Source: Nannochloropsis salina CCMP1776
Lineage: Eukaryota; Sar; Eustigmatophyceae; Eustigmatales; Monodopsidaceae
Direction of reading: 5' to 3'
Length of the DNA: 64,000 bases
NCBI GenBank assembly: GCA_004565275.1
Contig: SDOX01000158.1
Span: 238,583 to 302,582, forward strand
The notes beneath the pieces are model-generated. The model ran no database searches. It saw nothing but the letters and a program-made list of their open reading frames with translations, and was not told the origin of the DNA. Position 1 is the stretch's first letter. Each line of letters starts with the position of its first letter. This document shows, piece after piece, positions 51,685 through 62,568 of this stretch. The translations under genes were made by a program, and so were the position numbers.

Positions 51685-54095
51685 CTATATCTCCTCTACG
51701 ATCAAAGTATCTGAGGCCTGATTAGCAAACTCATCATTATTATTCTCTCCCTGCTCTCTGCCTTCCTGGTCTTCTCCTTCTCCTCTATCACGCCCATGGA
51801 CAAGTTCTACAACTTTTGTTTCCCGTACTGAACCATCAGCCTCGCCACTCCCACCCTCCCTTGCTTCCGCCCCCCTGCCCGCCACATTCTTGTCTGCCCC
51901 CTCCTTCTCTTCTTCTGACACGTCCTGTACCCTGTTCTGCCGATTGGCTTCCCCTGGTCCGTCTCCTTTCCCAGACCCGCCTCCCTTTGACCCTCTTCCC
52001 CTTCCCGCCGGGCGGGCCACCGGCGCTCTCGGACATTTTCGGGCTTTGTGCACCACTTCGTGTTTGAAATCAAACACAACTGCGTCTATCTTGCTACCGC
52101 GTTCCCGACAAAAACGAGCGAAATGCTGCCAAAGGCCGTTCTCCATCGACCATTCTTCCATCCGCTCTACGACCGGGACATACCCCCCCCCTCCCCCTTC
52201 CCCTTCCCTTCCCCCCCTTCTCCCACGCTCCCTCCCTCCCCTGCTCCTTCCATCCGTTTCCAAAATCCTTCTCGCACGGCAATCTCTATTGCCTCCAAGG
52301 ACAAACCTTCCGAGCCCCCCATCTGCGCGTGACGCGCCTTGAGCGTGGAGTAGAGCGCCGCCGTGTCCCTGGCTGGCACGGGCGGGAGGGAGAGGGAGGG
52401 CCGGGGGGAGGGAGCGGGCGGGGACGGGGTGGAAATAGAGTCCAGGTCAGGGGGGGGGGCTGCCTCGTTTCCTCTCTGTCCAATATGACCCGGGGCCTCG
52501 GGCCGTGCGCCCCGCCAACTTCCCTCGGCTCCCCCCACCGTCGCCTCCTCCCACCTTTCTCCTGCTGCTTGGCCCTCCGGGGGCCCTCGAGCCCCCTCGC
52601 TTTCCCCCGTCCCCCCTTCCTCCCTGCATCCCCCCATCCCCTCCTCGTCCTCCTCTGCGGTCCCTTCAATCCCTCGATCTCCCGCCTGCCTCTCCTCGTC
52701 TTCCTCCCCCCCCCTTCCTGCACCCTTCCTCCCTCCCTTCCTCCAACCCTCCCTCCGTCTCCCCTTGCTTTTCACCCCCTCCCCATCCAGGGTAGGGGCA
52801 ACATTCAAGGCCGCCGCTTTCTTCCTCTCTCCCCCGTTCTGGCCCTTCTTCTCGGGGCGAGCCTTCCTCCTCGACAAGGAACCTCCCTCCCGCCCTCCCG
52901 CCCAGCCCTCCTGATCGCCTTCCTCCCTCTCCCAACCCGCACTGCCCTTGCCTGACCTTTGTCCCTCACCGGCGCCCCCCTCTCCTTCAAGCTTCTGCTC
53001 GGCGCCACTCATTTCCCTCTCGGCGGCTCCCTCCTTTCCCTCCATACCTTCCCCGCCCTCCCTCCCTCCTTCCTCCTTCCTCCTCCAAGCCCGAGCTTCC
53101 CCTTCCCCCTTTCCCTCCCCCTTCGCCACAACCTCTCCCTTGGCCAAGGTCGACCGCGGCCCCTGACTTTTCTTCAACAAGGCCCGGGCGGCGTGCATCC
53201 GCGCCAACTGCAACACCTCCTCCATGGCCGGCGGGGCCCGACCCAACCTCCACAAAAACCAATTGATCATCCCATTGCTCCGGTTCCAGCGTTTGAGCAC
53301 GTTCGTCGAGAGGTTCAGAGTACCCTTATGCCTGCCACTGCTGCTCGTGCTGCTCAAGCCGGAAGGCCCCTGCCGCCTGCGTTTCCGTGGAAGCTGGTCT
53401 CCGAGGCCTGTGGCGATCAGACCTTCCTCCCTCTCCTTCTCACCGTCCCCTACAGCATCACTCGCGACACTTGCCCCGCCTGTCGCGCCCGGACGCCCAT
53501 TTTCTTTCTCCTGAAAGAGCAAAAGGGAGTACGGAGAGGGCTTGGCCACAAATTCTTTGAGCTTCGCGGCGTCATAAAGCGTGTTTGCCGCGTTGGCCCT
53601 GTTCACCTCTTCGTAGAAGGAGTCCAGTCTTCCCACCGCCTTTACCCGCTTAGCTTCATTTTCTGGCAACTCAGATATTTTCTGGTCCAACCAGAGGTAA
53701 AGATGCCGGTGAGCGACGCGTGGGAAGGCACCAGCCGACTCAAAATGTGACCAAGAACCTCCTTGAGCCGAGGTTGGAGGAGGAAGGCGAGGATCAGGAA
53801 GTGGTGGAGGAGCCGTACGTACGGATGCATTTGAGGTCGGGGCCCGGTCCACAGACTGTTGGCCATCCATACAAAGGAGCTGCGTCACGCTAATGGTTGG
53901 TTGGTGCGCTTCTTGTCCGTTTGAGGCTGGAGATGACGAGGGGGGCAGGAGGGGGGGAGCTTCACAAGCTAGGGGGAGAAGCAGTGGGGCCACTTCTTGA
54001 TGGATAATCATTTCAGTGCCATCACTGCCGTCCATGTCTGAAGAGACTTGATGCAGGGCCGCTGTGTCATAATTGTAATGGAGGGTTTCATGCAT
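51685..54095 (-). CDS. Low-complexity protein of unknown function, frame broken at a G run
   Basis: Starts at the ATG at 54095 and reads for 642 codons to a stop at 52167. The first 300 residues hold ordinary sequence: HRHLYLWLDQKISELPENEA, RVKAVGRLDSFYEEVNRANA, KLKEFVAKPSPYSLLLFQ and NVLKRWNRSNGMINWFLWRL. Then comes a long E/G/R/K-rich stretch, then LEAIEIAVREGFWKRMEGAG. Just before the stop lies a run of nine C (plus strand, 52183-52191). In the adjacent frame the sequence continues sensibly: YVPVVERMEEWSMENGLWQH, FARFCRERGSKIDAVVFDF, then KHEVVHKARKC and an acidic tail ending DTLIVEEI at 51685. One extra base in the run would join both frames. An unnoticed intron starting at the GTATGT there is an alternative. 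I do not recognise the family. Confidence 0.55.
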
Positions 54096-54279
54096 GAATA
54101 TGAGAGATCTGTCTTCTTGATGCCGGACTGGGCCGCCTCGAGAAAGTGGAACATCCGGGTAGTCTTGTTTACTGGAAAGAAATGAAGGGCAGCTTATTCA
54201 TTCTTCAGCACCCAGGTTGTGAGAATTACTTTTCAATTGCGTAATGCATGTGCAATGTTATGGTCGACTTTCTTATTTA

Positions 54280-56994
54280 TCATGATAATATTTCGACGAT
54301 AAGCCGAATTATTTCGTTATGCATTCTCTCTTCCTCCTCCAATCGTTCACGGGTATCCCGCAGCTCGGCCTCCAAGGATGCTGCATGCACCGACAACGTG
54401 GATAACCTTTGCGATTCCCTTGCATTTGTCTCGTTTTGCACTTGTTTGTGATCGTTTGTCTGTGCTGTTGTCGGCTTATTCACGCAGATGGCGCTGGCAC
54501 AAGGCCTAGGCCTCCTTGTCGGAATGACGGCGGTGGCCGTTGCTCTTTCCGCTGTCACGGCCTTACAGTGCCTTGATTCATTGCCAAGTAGTTCTTTCGA
54601 TAAAAATGGAACTATATGTGTCTTCCGAGCCTGAATTTGAGATCTTGTGACCTGGCTTTCGGCGATAGAAGCGGCGATTGTGTTGGCAGATTTGGTTTCG
54701 TGTTGGATTTTACACACAGCTGTAGCAGTGCAGTGGCTCCCCGCGTGGCCTTTGCGCTTGAGCGCCGCTGACACAGTGGGGCGTAATACACCAGGAGGCG
54801 GACTGCTGGAACCTGTCCGTCTCTGATGGCTCGATGCCGGCGTGACACTCATCTGGTCTCGCCCGTTGCCATGTTTCGAAGCAGGACGAGACGCGGGTCG
54901 CGACACAATTTGGGAGGCGAAATCGCTTTTCTTCCTATGAGGGGTCGATGTGCTGTGGATATCGCTTTTGTTTATGATACTTTTATCGCACCTGGACGTG
55001 CTTAACCCTGGCCTCGCTTTTGACAGGAAAGATTTGCCGGTCGCTCGAGCCGTAATGGGCAGGTCGTCCTCCTCGTCTCCTCCCACTGTTAGTTTTTCCT
55101 TCACAATAGGCGGTTTCCCAATACAATCGACATGGTTGTCGTGGAAGCCTGCACTCTTTTTCCCGGTACCGGAGGTAAAGCTTGCCGACTGTGGGGTGGA
55201 GGCCAGGCTTGTGTTTGCGGCAGAAAGTGACGGACGGTGCATAGTGGGTGGACACTGGCTCTTGATTGCAGAGATTTGACTTTGTTGGATGAGATGGAGC
55301 GCGGAATGTTCCGCGGCTAATTGGTCTTGATAGCGGGGTTTCTCGGCGACGCTGAACGAAACGTGGCGAGCGTCTTGGGTCTTACTTGGTTGGGCCTTGG
55401 CGCAGTCTTCCTTGGCCTTTTTCCCCGGTGCCTTCCCTTGGTCGGCCTCCTTCCCGCGCCCAGCTCTACCGGACTTGAACTTGCTCTGATTGGCCACCAA
55501 ATGAGCCTCCAGGCGCATGATCGAGTGGGCCATTTCCTCGGTCAAATACCGACGGGACCCTTCCAGTTTCAGGCTCGTCAAAGTCTGGGAGGTTGTCGCC
55601 GTGTTGACAAGTTCGAATACGGCCGCTTGAAGGAGGTATTGCTCCTGCGCGTTCCCCTTGTGAGCTACGGTATCGCCCAAGGACGTAGGGTGCAAAGGTG
55701 GCAAAGTGATGGCCAGCTCCATCAAGGCTGTGGGCTCTCCCAGCATGAGGCTCAGGGATTGGAGCCCCTCAGCTGTCACCTGATTTCCCCGCAGGTCAAG
55801 GCTTTCCAAGGCGACGTGCCCCCCTTCAGCACCAACCACCTCGGAGATAGCGTGAAAACCGTCGTCCCTAAGTTTGTTGTGGGCCAGACCCAGTTGTTTC
55901 AGTTTCGACCCGGGCGATGCAGGGGGGAAAAGGCCGTGGATGTGCCCCATTACTCCTTCGTCCGTGATCAGATTTCCATCCAATACCAGCTGTTTTAACG
56001 GACACCCCGCATTCAAATCTGCGTAAACCCGCACGCCTCGTACTAGCTCAGCGAGCCCATCGTCGCCCAAGCCGTTGTAGCTGAGATCAAGGCTGGTGAG
56101 ATGGAAGGTCCAGGGCAGCATGTCATTCCGCTTGAGGCTCCCGCCGTGTTCCACAAGGTAGTCCTTGGCTGGGAAAGCTTGCTCCATCGATGCCTCTGTT
56201 TGTGCTCGGATTACGCTGCCTACTTCTGGGCATGCGGCGCTCGCAAAAGGAGAAGACGAGGAAGTGGACTCTGCTGATAGATCTGCGGCGAACATTCCCC
56301 CAAGACCTGCTGCACCAGCGTCCCCCAAATTATTCCGGCCTAAATTTAAGAGACCTGGCCCATTTTGCGCGCGAAGAAGCTTGCTCAACACCAGGGCAAT
56401 TTCCGGTCCCAAGGCGTTGTCACTTAGGTCCAAAGAACCCCCGGCAAAGTGTGGAAGATAAGATAGGCAGTCGACCAAGGCGGTTACGTGATCGATAGTG
56501 AGGTTGCAGTGACGTAGGACCAAATGTCGTAGCGCGGACGACTTCAAATTTTGTTTTATTTCCTTGGTGAACACGCACAAGGCGTCTTTCTGCTCTGTCG
56601 ACTCTGATAAAGCGACTGATGGTATCGCGCAGGTGCTCGAAAAGTCAGCGTCTGTAAAGGACAAGGTGTGCAGAACCTCGTTCTCCGCTAAGATCTGTCC
56701 GAGCTGTCGCATCCCCTCAGTTCCCGGACGGGACGCGGGTAAATGCAAGCCCTGAATACGAGTGCTGCGGCTTAATGTCAAAGCAACGGCGCATACTTCT
56801 ACTTCGGTAGTTCCAGGCGGCAACGTCACTATCCCTATCCTTTTTTGTGATCCTTCCACGGAGGGAGCTGACTGCAGTTCAAGTGCCCGAACCATAGCAT
56901 TCAAAGGTCTGATATTTAATGCTTGACATGCCAATACGTAAGTATGCAACTCTTGATTGTTCTCGTTCTTGTCATGATCCATTTGTGGTGACAT
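54280..56994 (-). CDS. Leucine-rich-repeat protein with C-terminal coiled coil
   Basis: Single long frame of 904 residues, ATG at 56994. The first half carries ribonuclease-inhibitor-type leucine-rich repeats: ALRHLVLRHCNLTIDHVTAL, GSLDLSDNALGPEIALVLSK, GLLNLGRNNLGDAGAAGLGG, LTSLDLSYNGLGDDGLAELV, LKQLVLDGNLITDEGVMGHI, LKQLGLAHNKLRDDGFHAIS and LESLDLRGNQVTAEGLQSLS. A basic, disordered middle follows (SGRAGRGKEADQGKAPGKKA). The end is a short coiled coil (HAASLEAELRDTRERLEEEE then RMHNEIIRLIVEIL). Such an architecture is typical of scaffold proteins, including some centrosomal and cytoskeletal ones, but I cannot assign a specific orthologue. The gene lies just upstream of the unknown low-complexity gene in the same orientation, with only 184 bp between them. 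Confidence 0.8.
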   Translation of the reverse strand: MSPQMDHDKNENNQELHTYVLACQALNIRPLNAMVRALELQSAPSVEGSQKRIGIVTLPPGTTEVEVCAVALTLSRSTRIQGLHLPASRPGTEGMRQLGQILAENEVLHTLSFTDADFSSTCAIPSVALSESTEQKDALCVFTKEIKQNLKSSALRHLVLRHCNLTIDHVTALVDCLSYLPHFAGGSLDLSDNALGPEIALVLSKLLRAQNGPGLLNLGRNNLGDAGAAGLGGMFAADLSAESTSSSSPFASAACPEVGSVIRAQTEASMEQAFPAKDYLVEHGGSLKRNDMLPWTFHLTSLDLSYNGLGDDGLAELVRGVRVYADLNAGCPLKQLVLDGNLITDEGVMGHIHGLFPPASPGSKLKQLGLAHNKLRDDGFHAISEVVGAEGGHVALESLDLRGNQVTAEGLQSLSLMLGEPTALMELAITLPPLHPTSLGDTVAHKGNAQEQYLLQAAVFELVNTATTSQTLTSLKLEGSRRYLTEEMAHSIMRLEAHLVANQSKFKSGRAGRGKEADQGKAPGKKAKEDCAKAQPSKTQDARHVSFSVAEKPRYQDQLAAEHSALHLIQQSQISAIKSQCPPTMHRPSLSAANTSLASTPQSASFTSGTGKKSAGFHDNHVDCIGKPPIVKEKLTVGGDEEDDLPITARATGKSFLSKARPGLSTSRCDKSIINKSDIHSTSTPHRKKSDFASQIVSRPASRPASKHGNGRDQMSVTPASSHQRRTGSSSPPPGVLRPTVSAALKRKGHAGSHCTATAVCKIQHETKSANTIAASIAESQVTRSQIQARKTHIVPFLSKELLGNESRHCKAVTAERATATAVIPTRRPRPCASAICVNKPTTAQTNDHKQVQNETNARESQRLSTLSVHAASLEAELRDTRERLEEEERMHNEIIRLIVEILS

Positions 56995-57227
56995 GTGGCT
57001 TTCTTTTGCCTGATGGATAACAAAGAAAAAAAGGCAGTGATTAGATACTTAGATCGGAAAACGAGGAAAATACGAGAGAATAAGAAAGCGAATACCAGAA
57101 AGACAACGAGGCCTAGAACCAATATATAATTTATTCTACTCTTTTTGTCTTCCTAATCTATGCAGCCAGTCGATAGGATAGTTGGAACTTTTTGCCTGTA
57201 CGCGGAAGAGCAACTAGTACCCTGAAC

Positions 57228-57248
57228 GGGCCGGTAAAATCTGGCCAG
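57228..57248 (+). repeat. Direct repeat element, copy 1
   Basis: A 21-bp element beginning GGGCCGGTAAAATC and ending GGCCAG. Differs at two positions from the copy at 57419-57439, 191 bp downstream. Confidence 0.7.
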
Positions 57249-57418
57249 CTCGATACCTTCTCTGCCTCCCAACGGCGGCAAACCCTCCCGACGAGCATTA
57301 AGCCAAATTATGCTTCTATCCGCTTTATATTCATAGACACATTGCAACCATGCAGCACGGCCCCGTGCTCGTCACCAGCGCCGTTTGCCCGTGGTGGAGT
57401 GCCTCTTGAATGGAATAT

Positions 57419-57439
57419 GGGCCGGTAAAGTCTCGCCAG
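57419..57439 (+). repeat. Direct repeat element, copy 2
   Basis: A 21-bp element beginning GGGCCGGTAAAGTC and ending CGCCAG, the partner of 57228-57248. Both lie upstream of the dehydrogenase start. Confidence 0.7.
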
Positions 57440-57789
57440 GGGGAGGGCTCGGAAACGGCGAATAGGAACAGGGGCGACCCTCCTTGGGAATGGGGAGGGG
57501 GGCAAGGCCAGGTCAGCTTAAGAAAGGGCGGGATCTGGCGTCGTGTTGGTGTGAGGAATCGTTAAGGATGCTCGTTGCATCACTCTTGACGCGTGCGGAA
57601 CGCCATCATGTGCGGCTGTCAAAATAGGCAGCCTCTCGCCTACCTGACTGAGCCTAGGCTGTCCTCGCTCGTAACTCAACATCGTGCAGAAAAAAGACTT
57701 CTCAGTTTCCTACCAAATTTACGTCTACATATTCTTACCTTCATATTTTCACAGGTTAAAATCGCCGTGCCACCCTTAGGCTTCAAGCA

Positions 57790-59754
57790 ATGAGTCTGCA
57801 ACCGCATCTCGCTTTGCTTGGAATGGCGGGCTCATTGGTCGTGGCCGACCGCCTGCTTTCGGGACCGGGCAGGAAAAACCGCGCGAAGGACTCTCATAGG
57901 CATTTACCACCTACATCACGCTCCGCACATTGCGAAGCAAGTGGCGGCAAGCGAGAGCTGTCCCCTGTTGAGCAGCTGGAGGACATGCGGACAACACCTA
58001 TCAAATGCCGGGACGGAACCCTGGTCTATCCGTACTCGCTACCCACACGGGATGCGCAATTGAACCGCCTGAAAAAAGAAAAATTTGATGTCCTGGTCAT
58101 CGGAGGTGGCTGCGTAGGGTCTGGCGTCGCGTTGGACGCCCAAATACGGGGCCTGAAGACCGCCATGGTCGAGGCCAACGATTTCTCCGCCGGTACGTCG
58201 GGGCGGTCCACCAAATTGATTCACGGGGGCATACGGTACCTGGAGACAGCCTTTTGGAAACTGGACTATGGCTCTTTTGCTCTGGTGCAAGAAGCTCTGG
58301 AGGAGCGCGCCCACATGCTGAACGCAGCTCCGTACATGAACTCGCCGTTACCGATCATGATTCCGATTTACAAGTGGTGGGAGGTGCCGTATTTTTGGGC
58401 AGGAGCCAAGGCCTACGACCTGGTGGCGAGCAGACAGAAATCCGTGCCTTCCTCTCACTACATGGACGTGGACGAGGCTTTATTCCAATTTCCCATGCTG
58501 CGCGGGAAGGGGTTGAAAGGCGCCATCATTTACTACGATGGGCAGATGAATGATACGCGGATGGGCCTTACCATCGCCTTGACAGCGGCGCAAGAAGGCG
58601 CCGCGATTGCGAACCGAGTGGAAGTGGTGTCCCTCCTCAAAGACCCGGGGACCGGGCAGGTGAATGGGGCGCGGGTCCAGGACCGACTCACAGGGGTGGA
58701 ATGGGACATCGCCGCCAAAGTGGTGGTCAACGCCACGGGCGTCTTCGCCGACAAAATCCGGAAATTGGACGACCCCAAGGCGGTGGAATTGATCGAACCA
58801 GCCGCCGGGGTGCACGTCATGTTCCCTGCCCATTTCTCCCCGGCAAAAATGGGCCTGATTGTCCCGAAGACCACCGACGGGCGGGTCCTCTTCTTCCTGC
58901 CCTGGGAGGGGTGCACGTTGGCGGGGACCACGGACTCGCACTCGGACATCACCATGCACCCCCAGCCCACTGCCCAGGAGGTGAACTTTATCATGCAGGA
59001 GACGAACCGGTACCTGACCACGAACGTGGCGGCCAAGGACCTGATCGCCGCCTGGTCGGGCTTGCGTCCGCTGGTCAAAGATCCAGAGAAGATCAAGGAA
59101 GGCACAGCCGCCCTCTCCCGGAACCACGTGATCGAGGTCTCCGAGACAGGGAAGCTGATTACCATCACGGGGGGCAAATGGACCACTTATCGACGCATGG
59201 CGGAAGACACCGTCGACCGGATTTTGCGGGAGCACGCAGGTCTGCTGGCCAACGGAGACGTGAGCCCCCAGGCGAGTACGTGGAACCGGAAGCTGCTCGG
59301 AGCCGACCGCGCCGGCATCGTCTGTGCGCAGAAATTCAACAAGATCGGGATCACCCTCCGGAACGACTACGAACTCCCAGAGGACGTGTCGGCCCATTTG
59401 GTCAAGAGCTACGGGACGCGGGCCTTGCAGGTGGCCGAATGGGTCCGCGCTGGCTACCTAGACACGAAACCAGGCAAGGCGAAACGCCTGCACTCGCGCT
59501 ACCCCTTTTTGGAGGCGGAGGTAATATTTGCCGTGGAGCAGGAATACGCCCTCAAACCCATGGATATCTTGGCGCGTCGGACCCGTCTGGCCTTTCTCGA
59601 CACAGAGGCGGCTCGGGCGGCCGTGCCCCGTGTGGTGAAGCTGATGGGCGACTTGTTGGGATGGTCCTGGCGTCAGCGGACCATGGAGAAGGCGGAAGCA
59701 TTGGCGTTTTTGGAGACTATGAATGTAGAAAAGACGGCCCTGTTGAAGAAGTAG
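57790..59754 (+). CDS. GPD2: Mitochondrial FAD-dependent glycerol-3-phosphate dehydrogenase
   Basis: Single exon of 654 residues, ATG at 57790. The enzyme oxidises glycerol-3-phosphate to dihydroxyacetone phosphate on the inner mitochondrial membrane and passes electrons to ubiquinone. The amino terminus (ALLGMAGSLVVADRLLSGPG then a basic stretch) fits a mitochondrial leader. FAD-binding motif FDVLVIGGGCVGSGVALDAQ (about 99-118). The family signature GTSGRSTKLIHGGIRYLE follows. Further blocks: YYDGQMNDTRMGLTIALTAA, VVNATGVFADKIRKLDD, FFLPWEGCTLAGTTDSHSDI, IAAWSGLRPLVKD, SRNHVIEV and ITGGKWTTYRRMAEDTVDRI. The carboxy-terminal domain is complete (RYPFLEAEVIFAVEQEYALK, ILARRTRLAFLD). No EF-hands, so it resembles plant SDP6 and fungal enzymes more than animal GPD2. 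Codon use is strongly GC-biased, suggesting good expression. Confidence 0.95.
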   Translation: MSLQPHLALLGMAGSLVVADRLLSGPGRKNRAKDSHRHLPPTSRSAHCEASGGKRELSPVEQLEDMRTTPIKCRDGTLVYPYSLPTRDAQLNRLKKEKFDVLVIGGGCVGSGVALDAQIRGLKTAMVEANDFSAGTSGRSTKLIHGGIRYLETAFWKLDYGSFALVQEALEERAHMLNAAPYMNSPLPIMIPIYKWWEVPYFWAGAKAYDLVASRQKSVPSSHYMDVDEALFQFPMLRGKGLKGAIIYYDGQMNDTRMGLTIALTAAQEGAAIANRVEVVSLLKDPGTGQVNGARVQDRLTGVEWDIAAKVVVNATGVFADKIRKLDDPKAVELIEPAAGVHVMFPAHFSPAKMGLIVPKTTDGRVLFFLPWEGCTLAGTTDSHSDITMHPQPTAQEVNFIMQETNRYLTTNVAAKDLIAAWSGLRPLVKDPEKIKEGTAALSRNHVIEVSETGKLITITGGKWTTYRRMAEDTVDRILREHAGLLANGDVSPQASTWNRKLLGADRAGIVCAQKFNKIGITLRNDYELPEDVSAHLVKSYGTRALQVAEWVRAGYLDTKPGKAKRLHSRYPFLEAEVIFAVEQEYALKPMDILARRTRLAFLDTEAARAAVPRVVKLMGDLLGWSWRQRTMEKAEALAFLETMNVEKTALLKK

Positions 59755-60848
59755 GGGTGGGATGGTGGGATGAAGGAGGAAAACTTGGGGAGGTGAGAGG
59801 TGAGGGAGGAAGGGCGGCAAGGAGGAGTATATACTTACGGAGGAAAGCGTGCATGTGTACAGATTAAAGGAAACAATGGAGATATGTTTGGCAGTTGAAA
59901 AACGTGTTCGAATCATGCTCTTTTACTCTCCAACTGACACGAAATTTATAGCGCCATGTCGCATTCTGACTACTAGGCTTAGGTAGGCCTCATCACAAGC
60001 TGGATCGGTTCGAATTAAGCATACACTAGAGCCAAGCTTTCAAGACAGCCACGTTTCAATTCTCTCGAAACACTTTCTCCATTCAGCCCGGTAACTATGC
60101 CGATTCATAGCGGCCAAGATAGAGGGGAGGTTAGCAAGAATGTTGCGATCCCTCCCCAGTCGTTGCCTCGCACACAATCTAGGACTTCACCTTTCCATGG
60201 AAAATTGAGAAGTAAAGATTGGTTTTCTTACGGCATGTCAGATGAAAGCATGACCCCTAAACATGAAGAGCTGCAGGCAAAACACCTGCTCTAGACGAGC
60301 ACGATGAAATCTCGAGAACCCGCCGTACTTCAGTTGATCCCGCATGACGACGGCCGCCATTGAAATAAGCTACCTCACTTTATTCTAGCATCTATTACCA
60401 CCGTTGTGAGGGCCGAACGAGGACAATTTTGTGCGAAACAAGCACGAACGCGCACACAATTAGTGGGACAGACGAGCAGATCGATGGCATGCGGCACGGT
60501 CTCGCGTTCTCGGCGACCAGAAAGACGGAGCAGAGGGAGGCCTGCCGAGTTCCGAGGGGCATTTTAGTCCAAAAATTGTGTTGACACGCGAACAAGTAGC
60601 TTGAAAAGAGGAAGGGAATGCCTGGGCTTCACTTCGAGAGCGGGAACTCGCTTGTGCGTCTTCCTAGCTGCCCATGGTCCCTTTGTGGTGGAGGCTGTTT
60701 CGTCCTACCGAATGTGTGGCGCTCCATGCATCTTCTGCCTCCCAAACCACCAACATGAGCACGCGAAGGAAGGAGAAAAAAGTGGCCGCAATGTTCCCTT
60801 CTCATATTTGTTGTCTCATCACAAACATAGGTACATAATACAACAATC
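59755..60848. other. Intergenic, no gene recognised
   Basis: 1.1 kb between the dehydrogenase stop and the TCTP start, both on the plus strand. Short frames only. Contains the dehydrogenase 3' UTR and TCTP promoter. Confidence 0.45.
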
Positions 60849-61645
60849 ATGATCGTCTACAAGGATGTCATCAGCGGTGACGAAGTGGTGAGTTATCTCT
60901 CGGACCCGTGTGACATTCCTTGGTCACCTTCATTAAATGTATCCTTGTGTATCGCGCTGGCACGAAAGATGGACATTGCTTGAAAGGAACGTGCTTGCCG
61001 CGGATTCCAGGAAGCAAGGACCGCCACCACCCGTTTCTCGCACCGTTGACCTTGCCTCCTGCATGATCCTTGACCTCAATACCCCCCCACGCAGTCTTTT
61101 TCTATTCAAACTGATGGGTGTCCTTTTTTTTCACGATCCAGGTCTCGGACGCGCTAAAAATTGAGCCCGTGAAGGAGAACGGGGAGGACGTCCCGGGTCT
61201 ATTTGAAGTGGATTCGGCCATGGTTGCCGTTGGCGGTGGAGACATCGACATTGGGTGTGGGAATGCTTTTGGGGGGGCAGGGGAAGACGAGGGAGCAGAC
61301 GACAATGTCCAAAAAGAGAACAACGTGTCGGGTTCCAGCGGCTTCAATTACACGGCGATGCCCTTCTCGAGTAAGGGTGAATTCAAAAGCTGGGTCAAAG
61401 ACTACGTCCGCAACGTCCGTCAGGCTCTGAAAGCGAACGGCGTGGCCGTGGAAGAGATCAAAAAATTCATGGAAGAGGCCCCGGGGTTCGTCAAGTGGCT
61501 GGTGGACAAGTACGATGACCTGGAGTTCTTCATGTCCAAGAGCATGAACCCGGATGCGGGCTTGATCTTCTCTTACTACAAGGACGGGGCGCACTGCCCC
61601 ACTTTTGTGTACATCAAGAGTGGTTACAAGGTTGTCAAGTTCTAA
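60849..61645 (+). CDS. TCTP: Translationally controlled tumour protein (TCTP)
   Basis: Two exons, 60849-60887 and 61142-61645, joined in phase 0, give 180 residues. TCTP is an abundant, conserved cytosolic protein with an Mss4-like fold linked to growth control and translation. Exon 1 gives MIVYKDVISGDEV, the classic amino terminus; exon 2 continues VSDALKIEPVKENGEDV. Signature regions are present: the Gly-rich acidic loop (DIDIGCGNAFGGAGEDEGAD), FNYTAMPFSSKGEFKSWVKD after NVVSG-like NNVSGSSG, the helical hairpin YVRNVRQALKANGVAVEEIK and FVKWLVDKYDDLEFFMSKSM, then the final strands GLIFSYYKDGAHCPTFVYIK and YKVVKF. The length is slightly above the typical 172 because the flexible loop is extended. 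A splice site near the start codon, as seen here, is my reading of the GTGAGT donor. Confidence 0.95.
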
Positions 61646-62568
61646 AGATCAGCAGGGAGGGGATTTGGCGGCAGGGATAGTGGTGGGGACGGGTGCAGCG
61701 AGAAGAGGGAGAGGAGGGGGCCGTGGGGCAGGCTGGAAGCGATGAGACGGAAGAGTGAAAACTGAGGGACGGAGGCAAAAGCACCGCACGGAAAGACTAG
61801 AGGGCGAGAACCTTATAGACGTTCAAGCGTGGCATCATTTGTTGATTTCTTTTTTTAAAAGCTGTTTCCTCCTTCGGCCCCTGCTTTCGCGGGCGTGGGG
61901 TAAGGGAAGCGGCGAAACGTATTGCAACCCCTCTCCTGGGCCCGACCACGTGCCTTCCCCTTGAGGGCACAAGCACCGGTCCCGTCATCCGGCTGTCACG
62001 CGGCAGCAACCCCTCCCTCTCTTGCGGGGGGTCAACTCCCAGCGGCAGCTTCCCTTGTCGGTGGTGCGGGCTTCTGTGCTCTCGAGGACGACTCCCGACA
62101 CGCGCCACCCTCCCTCTCCACCGTTGTGACACGAGGAAGCCTCCCAGCCCCTACCTCCCCTCTCTCCCCCACGAACAAGGCTCTAGGAACCCCCCTAGCC
62201 GCCCCTGTCTGGCAGGACACGCCACCAAGCTCCCCCCTCCACACAACCCGAACCCTCTCGCCCACGTCTTTCCTACTTGCATCCTCCCTCCCATTCCCAT
62301 CCCCTGTATGATACACCCAAGATCCATCAGACCATCGGTCGACAGGCGTGGGCCGTCGCCTCCGGACTATTCCCCCCAAATCCGGACCGCGCAAGGCATG
62401 CATCCTCTACACAGCACGGTCTCTCAATATTTTCACCACGAGAACACTCCCAAGTCTCTGATCCGATCCAACCCCCCTCCCCACCAGTCATCTTTGCTCC
62501 CTCAAACCCTCCTTCCCGCCCTACTTCCCCTCCGCCGCCCCGCGCTTCCCCCCCTTTCCCTCGTTTTA
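61646..62568. other. Convergent 3' spacer
   Basis: 0.9 kb between the TCTP stop and the stop of the gene at the right edge. The right half is C-rich on the plus strand. No gene recognised. Confidence 0.4.

Larger units (their letters stand above)
56995..57789. promoter_or_regulatory. Divergent region, LRR gene / glycerol-3-phosphate dehydrogenase
   Basis: 0.8 kb between the two start codons. A pyrimidine-rich TTTTCACAG just before GTTAAAATCGCC (57745-57765) resembles a 3' splice site, so the dehydrogenase may have a 5' UTR intron. Two similar 21-bp elements lie at 57228 and 57419. Confidence 0.45.
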
